From contig WFMY01000089.1 in assembly GCA_015488855.1 (NCBI GenBank), positions 1 to 10,616 of the forward strand: DNA of 10,616 bases, written 5' to 3'. The notes below the pieces were generated by a model. It saw only the letters and a list, made by a program, of their open reading frames with translations, was not told where the DNA came from and searched no databases. The position numbers and the translations under genes are program-made. Source of the DNA: Helicobacteraceae bacterium. GTDB taxonomy: Bacteria > Campylobacterota > Campylobacteria > Campylobacterales > Sulfurimonadaceae. Below, in pieces: positions 6,016-10,616 of this stretch; the first letter of the stretch is position 1, and each line of letters opens with the position of its first letter.

Positions 6016-8108
6016 AAATAAAATCATTATATATATCAGCACAAGAAAAAAGTGCAGGGTCGCTCTTTGTCACAATGGGGATGATGGAAGTTTTAAAAAG
6101 AAACCTTAGTCGTGTTGCTTTTTTTAGACCTATTATCCACTCTAGTAGCATAGAAGATGGTGATATTACTTTTATGCTTGAGAAATATTCTCTTAATATA
6201 GAATATAAAGAGTGTTATGGTTTTGACATAGAATATGTAGAAGGTATGATTGCAAACAATAAGACAAATATACTTATTAATGAGCTTATTGCAAAGTTTA
6301 AGAAACTAGAAGTTGCTTATGATTTTGTTCTTGTTGAGGGTATTAGACACTCTTTTCTGACGAGTACAATAGATTTTGACCTCAATATGAAAATCGCACA
6401 AAATTTTGCATCTCCCATCATTAATATTGTCAATGCAAAAAATAGAACAATGGCAGATGTCTATGATGATATTTTGATACAAAATAAAAATGCTACGCTA
6501 CAAGGATGTACACATTTTGCAACATTTATAAATAGAATTGATGAGGTCAAAGAAAAAACACTCAAAAAACGACTTGTTGAGTATCCTTTAGAAATTTATT
6601 ATCTAAGCGAGGTAGCTGAACTAGATATGCTCAGCATTGCAGATATAATAGATGCATTAGATGCTCAGCCTTTATGGTTACACCCAAAAGATACTAGCCG
6701 AATCGTAAGACAGATAAAAGTAGCTGCTTCAAGTTTAGATAATTATCTTGAATATATAGAAGAAGATGACTTAGTGATCGTTCCTGCTGATCGTTCAGAC
6801 ATCATAGTGGGACTTTTAGCTGCACTTTATTCGTCTACTTATCCAAATATAAGTGGCATAGTTTTTCCTTTAGGTATGCCAACACATCCAAATATTAAGA
6901 AGTTAGTTGATGGTTTAGATAAGTTTACCATCCCAGTGCTTTCGGTTGATTTTGATACCTATACTACTGCAAAAAAATTATCAAATATACGGGCGAGATT
7001 AAGGGTTGAGAGTGAGCGAAAAATCGCTCTTGCTTTAGGGCTTTTCAATGCTAATGTAAATATCCCCACTATTGAAAATAAAATAGATACCACCACAAGT
7101 AATATTTTAACCCCTATGATGTTTGAGTATAAACTTTTTGAGTTAGCAAGAACCAATAAAAAGCGTATAGTATTACCAGAGAGTAGTGATGAGAGAATTT
7201 TACGAGCAGCTGAAATTATCCTTCGTCGGGAGATTGCAGAGATAGTCTTACTTGGAAAAAGTGAAAAAGTCAAAGAATATTATCTCCGTCTTGGTTTAGA
7301 TCTCTCTAAAGCAACTATAATCAATCATCTCACCTCGGAACTTAAAGAAGAGTTTGTTGAGGTTTTTTACGAGATGAGAAAAACCAAAGGTTTAACATTT
7401 CAAGCTGCAGAAGATGCTCTTTTAAATGAAAACTATTTTGCAACAATGATGGTGCAACTGGGTTATGCTGATGGGATGGTAAGTGGTGCTATGCACTCTA
7501 CTGGCGATACCATTCGTCCAGCACTTCAGATTATCAAAACCGCACCAGATGTCTCCATAGTTTCTTCTGTCTTTTTTATGTGTTTAAAAACTCAAGTTTT
7601 AGTTTATGGAGACTGTGCCATCAACCAAAATCCAGATGCACAAGAGCTAGCATTCATTGCGAAAAGTTCAGCACAAACTGCTTTGTCTTTTGGACTGACT
7701 CCTAAAGTTGCTTTACTTTCATATTCTACTGGTGAGAGTGGGAGTGGAGTTGATGTAGATAAGGTCAAAGAGGCTACTAGAATTTTAAATACCGAATCAT
7801 TACCATACAATGTAGAGGGACCCATACAGTACGATGCTGCGATAAACAAAAGTGTTGCAGCAAAAAAACTACCAAATTCTAAGGTGGCTGGAGTGGCAAA
7901 TGTACTTATATTTCCAGACCTAAATACTGGAAATAACACATATAAAGCTGTTCAGCGTTCAAGTGATGCCATAGCTATAGGACCAATACTCCAAGGACTC
8001 AACAAGCCTGTTAATGATTTGAGCCGTGGTTGTGAGATACAAGATATAGTCAATACTATAGCGATTACTGCTATCCAAGCAGCGCAAAATAAGGAAAAAG
8101 AATCATGA
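6012..8108 (+). CDS. pta: Phosphate acetyltransferase, long form
   Basis: Pta converts acetyl-CoA and phosphate to acetyl phosphate and CoA, reversibly, in the cytoplasm. The 698-residue length is that of the long, three-domain form as in E. coli. Residues 1 to about 200 form a BioD-like P-loop-fold domain whose nucleotide loop is degenerate (SAQEKSAGS, 9-17, no GK), as in the E. coli enzyme. About 225-335 is a DRTGG-type regulatory domain (VIVPADRSDIIVGLL). The catalytic PTA domain runs from about 367 to the end, with RIVLPESSDERILRAA, DGMVSGAMHSTGDTIRP, VYGDCAIN and FPDLNTGNNTYKAVQRS. The active-site residues equivalent to Methanosarcina Ser309, Arg310 and Asp316 are Ser671, Arg672 and Asp678 in NDLSRGCEIQDIV. 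GAGGT at 6001-6005 lies 6 bases before the ATG. The start overlaps the acetyltransferase stop, and the end overlaps the ackA start. Confidence 0.95.
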   Translation: MKIKSLYISAQEKSAGSLFVTMGMMEVLKRNLSRVAFFRPIIHSSSIEDGDITFMLEKYSLNIEYKECYGFDIEYVEGMIANNKTNILINELIAKFKKLEVAYDFVLVEGIRHSFLTSTIDFDLNMKIAQNFASPIINIVNAKNRTMADVYDDILIQNKNATLQGCTHFATFINRIDEVKEKTLKKRLVEYPLEIYYLSEVAELDMLSIADIIDALDAQPLWLHPKDTSRIVRQIKVAASSLDNYLEYIEEDDLVIVPADRSDIIVGLLAALYSSTYPNISGIVFPLGMPTHPNIKKLVDGLDKFTIPVLSVDFDTYTTAKKLSNIRARLRVESERKIALALGLFNANVNIPTIENKIDTTTSNILTPMMFEYKLFELARTNKKRIVLPESSDERILRAAEIILRREIAEIVLLGKSEKVKEYYLRLGLDLSKATIINHLTSELKEEFVEVFYEMRKTKGLTFQAAEDALLNENYFATMMVQLGYADGMVSGAMHSTGDTIRPALQIIKTAPDVSIVSSVFFMCLKTQVLVYGDCAINQNPDAQELAFIAKSSAQTALSFGLTPKVALLSYSTGESGSGVDVDKVKEATRILNTESLPYNVEGPIQYDAAINKSVAAKKLPNSKVAGVANVLIFPDLNTGNNTYKAVQRSSDAIAIGPILQGLNKPVNDLSRGCEIQDIVNTIAITAIQAAQNKEKES

Positions 8109-9124
8109 AAATCGCAGTTATTAATTCTGGAAGTTCCTCTTTAAAGTTTAAACTTTTTGAGATGCAGAGTGAGAGTGTAATCTTTTCTATGAGTTTAGAT
8201 GAGATTGGTTCAGGTCATAAGGAAGCTTTAGAGACCATACTAGATGCACTGAGTAAAAAGGGTATAAATATCTCTGATTTAGATGCGGTTGGTCATAGGG
8301 TGGTGCATGGAGGGGAACATTTTCATGAAGCGACACTTATAGATGAGGGTGTTATACAAAAGATAGATGCACTCAGTACCTTAGCCCCATTGCACAACCC
8401 TGCTAATCTAGCTAGCATACTCAGTGTTCAAGCGATAGCACCACAGCTCAAACAATATGCTATCTTTGATACTGCCTTTCATGCAACTATGCCAAAAGAA
8501 GCTTATCTTTATGCACTTCCTTTGGAGATGTATGAAAAACATGGGATAAGAAGATATGGTTTTCATGGAACTTCTCATTCCTTTATAGCTAAAACAGCAG
8601 CAAAAAAATTAGATAAAAACATCAAAGACCTCAACATCATCTCACTGCATCTTGGAAATGGTGCAAGTGTATGTGCGATAAAAAATGGTAAAAGCATAGA
8701 TACCTCGATGGGTTTTACCCCTTTAGAGGGTTTAGTGATGGGGAGTAGAAGTGGGGACATCGACCCTGCTATCGTTTTATACATGATACAAACACTTGGT
8801 TGGAGTGCAGAAGCAGTAGGTCAGATGCTTAACAATGCATCTGGTTTAAAAGGGATATGTCAGGAGAGTGATGTGAGAAAAATCCTTAATGCACAAGATG
8901 AAAACTCTCAACTTGCATTGCGTATGATGATACGACGGATAAGAAAATATATAGGGGCTTACATCACTTTACTCCCAAGCTTAGATGCTCTTGTTTTTAC
9001 AGGTGGCATAGGGGAAAACTCTCAGTATATACGAGATAAAGTGCTTCAAGACCTCTCAATTAAGAGATTTTTTGTTATCAATACTGATGAGGAGTTAGAG
9101 ATAGCAAGGCAGATACTTAAATAA
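8105..9124 (+). CDS. ackA: Acetate kinase, unusually short
   Basis: AckA converts acetyl phosphate and ADP to acetate and ATP, reversibly. The start ATG overlaps the pta stop (ATGA, 8105-8108) with AAGGA at 8091-8095. The protein has 339 residues against about 400 in most AckA proteins. Catalytic positions known from the Methanosarcina enzyme are all visible: Asn7 (NSGSSSLKF), Arg65 (GHRVVHGG), His97 (APLHNP), Asp122 (FDTAFH), His154 (YGFHGTSH), Asn185 (HLGNG), Arg215 (MGSRSGDIDPA), GGIGEN (300-305) and the DEE of the last helix (328-330). By comparison with remembered E. coli AckA, about 23 residues are missing between GSSSLKF and GHR, and about 26 between GGIGEN and the final EEL. There is no frameshift or stop, so this looks like a compact but active enzyme rather than a broken gene. 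Confidence 0.93.
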   Translation: MKIAVINSGSSSLKFKLFEMQSESVIFSMSLDEIGSGHKEALETILDALSKKGINISDLDAVGHRVVHGGEHFHEATLIDEGVIQKIDALSTLAPLHNPANLASILSVQAIAPQLKQYAIFDTAFHATMPKEAYLYALPLEMYEKHGIRRYGFHGTSHSFIAKTAAKKLDKNIKDLNIISLHLGNGASVCAIKNGKSIDTSMGFTPLEGLVMGSRSGDIDPAIVLYMIQTLGWSAEAVGQMLNNASGLKGICQESDVRKILNAQDENSQLALRMMIRRIRKYIGAYITLLPSLDALVFTGGIGENSQYIRDKVLQDLSIKRFFVINTDEELEIARQILK

Positions 9125-9139
9125 ATCTTAGTATGGTTT

Positions 9140-9154
9140 TAATAATTATTATCA
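9140..9154 (+). promoter_or_regulatory. Fur-box-like site 1 upstream of the porin gene
   Basis: TAATAATTATTATCA matches the 7-1-7 Fur consensus TGATAATnATTATCA at 13 of 14 fixed positions. It covers a possible -10 (TATTAT, 9147-9152), a usual place for iron-dependent repression. AT-rich DNA raises the chance of accidental matches, but such a near-complete palindrome in an intergenic region ahead of an outer-membrane gene is a good candidate. Confidence 0.6.
9147..9152 (+). promoter_or_regulatory. Candidate distal -10 box for the porin operon
   Basis: TATTAT at 9147-9152 would start transcription near 9159-9160, just before the inverted repeat at 9163-9225, so the whole hairpin would be in the leader. 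No -35 match is seen. It competes with the proximal candidate at 9193-9198. Confidence 0.3.
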
Positions 9155-9191
9155 ATTTAAGCTTAATTTTAATTCTATATTGATATGATTC

Positions 9192-9206
9192 CGATAATAA
9201 ATATCA
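9192..9206 (+). promoter_or_regulatory. Fur-box-like site 2 upstream of the porin gene
   Basis: CGATAATAAATATCA matches the 7-1-7 Fur consensus at 12 of 14 fixed positions. It lies 52 bases (centre to centre) downstream of site 1, overlaps the proximal -10 candidate, and sits partly in the loop and partly in the right arm of the inverted repeat. Confidence 0.45.
9193..9198 (+). promoter_or_regulatory. Candidate proximal -10 box for the porin operon
   Basis: GATAAT (5 of 6 to TATAAT) at 9193-9198 would start transcription near 9205. The leader would be about 17 bases and contain only the AGGAA ribosome binding site. In that case the inverted repeat would not be fully transcribed. There is no -35 match. 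Confidence 0.35.
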
Positions 9207-9221
9207 ATATAGGAATTAAAA

Positions 9222-10541
9222 TTGAAAAAAACAATACTATCATTCGGTGCTATGGCATTTTTATCTTCGGCAGTTTTTGCAAATACAAATAGTGAAATTG
9301 CACAGCTTAAAGAGAAGTTAGCAGACTTAGAGTCCAATCAACAAGTTTTGATTGATGAAACATCCTCTCTTAAAACAGGTTTTGATACAGTAGATATCAG
9401 CTTTTCTCACAATGGTATGGGTCCAGCAGCTTCAAAAGTATATAGCTCAAAAACGCCACTTTCTATCGGTGGTTATGGCGATATCTATGTAAAGTCACCA
9501 GATAAAGGTCAAGGCAAAGCAAAAGCAGATGTAAATCATTTTGTTGCATACATTGGATATAAATTTTCAGACAACATTATACTTAATACCGAGTTAGAGT
9601 TTGAACACGGTGGCTCAAATGCTGAGGCTGCAGCTAATGGTGGTGGTAAAAATAATTCAGCTGCTGAGGGTTATGCAATAGCTGAGTTTATGTATCTTGA
9701 CTTTTTGATAAGCAAAATTTTCAATTTTGAAATTGGTAAAACTCTTATCCCCATGGGACTTATTAACCTTAGACATGAGCCTGTGCTTTTTAATACGATT
9801 CATAAACCATTAGTGGAACTCTTCATCATCCCTAGTACATGGTCAGCTACAGGTATCAATACTTATGGTAGTTTTGATAACATAGGCATCTCATACAATG
9901 CAGGTATTACCCAAGCATTAGAACTCAACAATGCTGACAACGGCACACCAACACAGATAGAGAACAGTGTAGCAAGTCCTACTGGTAAGACAAATATAGC
10001 TAAAGTAGCTTTTGTCGGTCGTCTTGACTATAGAGGTGTAAATGGTTTGCTTGCTGGAGCATCAATCTACTATGGTGATGCTACACAAGGAAGTGTTCGT
10101 GGTTCCTTTGCAATGATATATGATATCCATGCAGTATATGAACTTTCAGGATTTAAAGTAAAAGCACTTTATAGTGCATCTTCCATCTCAAATCCTGAAA
10201 ATATCGCGTCTAAGATAGATTCTAACCCAAACTCTTCCATAAAAAATTCTAATGGTTATTATGTAAATCTAGAGTATGATGTATTGGCAAGTTTTGAAAT
10301 GACTCAAAAACTACCACTTTTTATCCAATACGACCATCTCAATCCAGCCGCTACTGTCGTAGATAAGTTTGGTGCGACAACAGGAACAAATATTGGAGAG
10401 ACAACGACAACAACTGTTGGGGTCAACTACTTTCCACAAGATCAGGTTACATTAAAATTAGATTATGCAATGACAAACTTTGCTACTGCTAGTAAAATTG
10501 ACTACAACACTTTAAGTGTAGCTTTGGGTTTTTTATTTTAA
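9222..10541 (+). CDS. Outer-membrane porin, phosphate-selective porin O/P-like, TTG start
   Basis: This 439-residue protein is predicted to be an outer-membrane beta-barrel. The start is TTG: an in-frame TAG at 9210-9212 rules out anything further upstream, AGGA at 9211-9214 is 7 bases away, and the next Met (residue 11) would cut the signal peptide MKKTILSFGAMAFLSSAVFA (1-20). A short coiled coil follows (IAQLKEKLADLESNQ), then the barrel, beginning near LSIGGYGDIYV and ending in GFLF with the terminal Phe needed for barrel insertion. The internal stretch of a paired ELEFEH, an IGKTLIPMGLINLRHEP segment and an IIPSTWSATGI segment fits the OprO/OprP-related porin family. Phosphate specificity is not implied. 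Two Fur-box-like sites upstream suggest iron control, so the cargo may be an iron-related solute (inference). A further exported protein starts 17 bases downstream. Confidence 0.85.
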   Translation: MKKTILSFGAMAFLSSAVFANTNSEIAQLKEKLADLESNQQVLIDETSSLKTGFDTVDISFSHNGMGPAASKVYSSKTPLSIGGYGDIYVKSPDKGQGKAKADVNHFVAYIGYKFSDNIILNTELEFEHGGSNAEAAANGGGKNNSAAEGYAIAEFMYLDFLISKIFNFEIGKTLIPMGLINLRHEPVLFNTIHKPLVELFIIPSTWSATGINTYGSFDNIGISYNAGITQALELNNADNGTPTQIENSVASPTGKTNIAKVAFVGRLDYRGVNGLLAGASIYYGDATQGSVRGSFAMIYDIHAVYELSGFKVKALYSASSISNPENIASKIDSNPNSSIKNSNGYYVNLEYDVLASFEMTQKLPLFIQYDHLNPAATVVDKFGATTGTNIGETTTTTVGVNYFPQDQVTLKLDYAMTNFATASKIDYNTLSVALGFLF

Positions 10542-10558
10542 TAATGAAGGAAAAAATA

Positions 10559-10616
10559 ATGCAAAAAAATACAATAAAAATAATGACTACATCATTTCTT
10601 GCTTTTACACTCTTTA
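10559..10616 (+). CDS. Start of an exported protein (3' end outside window)
   Basis: Only 19 codons are present, reading MQKNTIKIMTTSFLAFTLF. AAGGA at 10547-10551 lies 7 bases before the ATG. A basic start followed by a hydrophobic run looks like a signal peptide or an N-terminal membrane anchor, so the product is probably exported. It begins 17 bases after the porin stop and should be in the same operon, sharing the possible Fur control. The mature protein is outside the window, so no function can be given. Confidence 0.65.
   Translation, partial: MQKNTIKIMTTSFLAFTLF

Larger units (their letters stand above)
9163..9225 (+). repeat. Long inverted repeat enclosing the porin ribosome binding site and start codon
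   Basis: The arms 9163-9186 and 9201-9225 pair over 24 positions with one bulged G (9212 or 9213) and one G-U wobble. The inner 12 pairs (CTATATTGATAT at 9175-9186 with ATATCAATATAG at 9201-9212) are perfect. The loop is 9187-9200. The right arm contains the Shine-Dalgarno AGGA (9211-9214) and the TTG start (9222-9224). If transcribed, it would hide both. If not, it is a DNA palindrome that could serve as an operator. Confidence 0.65.

Noticed and set aside
6036..6065. Functional nucleotide-binding P-loop in the Pta N-terminal domain
   Set aside because: The loop SAQEKSAGS lacks the GK[ST] lysine. E. coli Pta is similarly degenerate, so this is normal for the family and not a defect.
6959..7273. 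Minus-strand reading frame of 104 codons within pta
   Set aside because: It is also opposite conserved Pta sequence, with no supporting signal.
7604..7939. Minus-strand reading frame of 111 codons within pta
   Set aside because: It lies opposite the highly conserved catalytic domain of Pta, with no ribosome binding site or recognisable motif; it is a shadow frame.
9157..9166. Palindrome TTAAGCTTAA as an ackA terminator
   Set aside because: There is no loop, no GC content to hold a stem, and no proper T run. It is more likely a chance AT-rich palindrome next to the larger inverted repeat.
1..10616. Mobile elements, CRISPR arrays, tRNA/rRNA genes or defence systems
   Set aside because: No transposase or integrase motifs, no regularly spaced direct repeats, no cloverleaf-like sequence and no restriction, toxin or defence genes were found.

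Overview
The window looks like chromosomal DNA of a Campylobacterota (epsilonproteobacterial) bacterium, most likely one of the free-living relatives of Sulfurimonas, Sulfurovum or Arcobacter. The evidence is the low GC content, a malate:quinone oxidoreductase that reads like the Helicobacter pylori type, dense gene packing with ATGA overlaps, and promoters that show a -10 box but little -35. The genus cannot be fixed from this sequence alone. Most of the window is housekeeping. I see no CRISPR array, transposase, tRNA, rRNA, prophage or restriction/defence genes, and no gap over 300 bases without a gene.

Layout. Positions 1-225 hold the 3' end of a serB-type phosphoserine phosphatase, followed on the same strand by a small acidic protein with a possible sigma-region-4-like helix-turn-helix (282-599). 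The next three genes are on the minus strand. In order of transcription they are malate:quinone oxidoreductase (5535-4039), an ABC-F ATPase of the YbiT type (3968-2364), and a secreted protein with a propeller-like repeat region and a C-terminal OmpA-like domain (2294-579). The last of these converges on the small protein and overlaps it by 21 bases. From 5593 the plus strand carries a tightly coupled GNAT acetyltransferase - pta - ackA operon, with both junctions being ATGA overlaps. A 97-base AT-rich control region (9125-9221) follows. It precedes a porin of the phosphate-selective porin O/P type (9222-10541) and the first 19 codons of another exported protein (10559 to the window end).

How the genes work together. 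Pta and AckA interconvert acetyl-CoA, acetyl phosphate and acetate with ATP formation or use. Mqo, transcribed divergently from the same 57-base gap, feeds electrons from malate into the quinone pool. The window therefore joins acetate/acetyl-CoA exchange to the TCA cycle, and the two units appear to share back-to-back, overlapping promoters.

The most interesting part is the control region ahead of the porin. It contains two Fur-box-like 7-1-7 sites, the first with 13 of 14 consensus positions. It also contains a long near-perfect inverted repeat (9163-9186 with 9201-9225) whose right arm includes the Shine-Dalgarno sequence and the TTG start codon of the porin. This suggests iron control of the porin and its downstream neighbour, possibly with a translational lock. 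Other points of note are an unusually short acetate kinase (339 residues) that keeps its catalytic residues, a GNAT gene that may be translated from a leaderless mRNA, and an OmpA-like domain in which the peptidoglycan-contacting Asp appears to be replaced.
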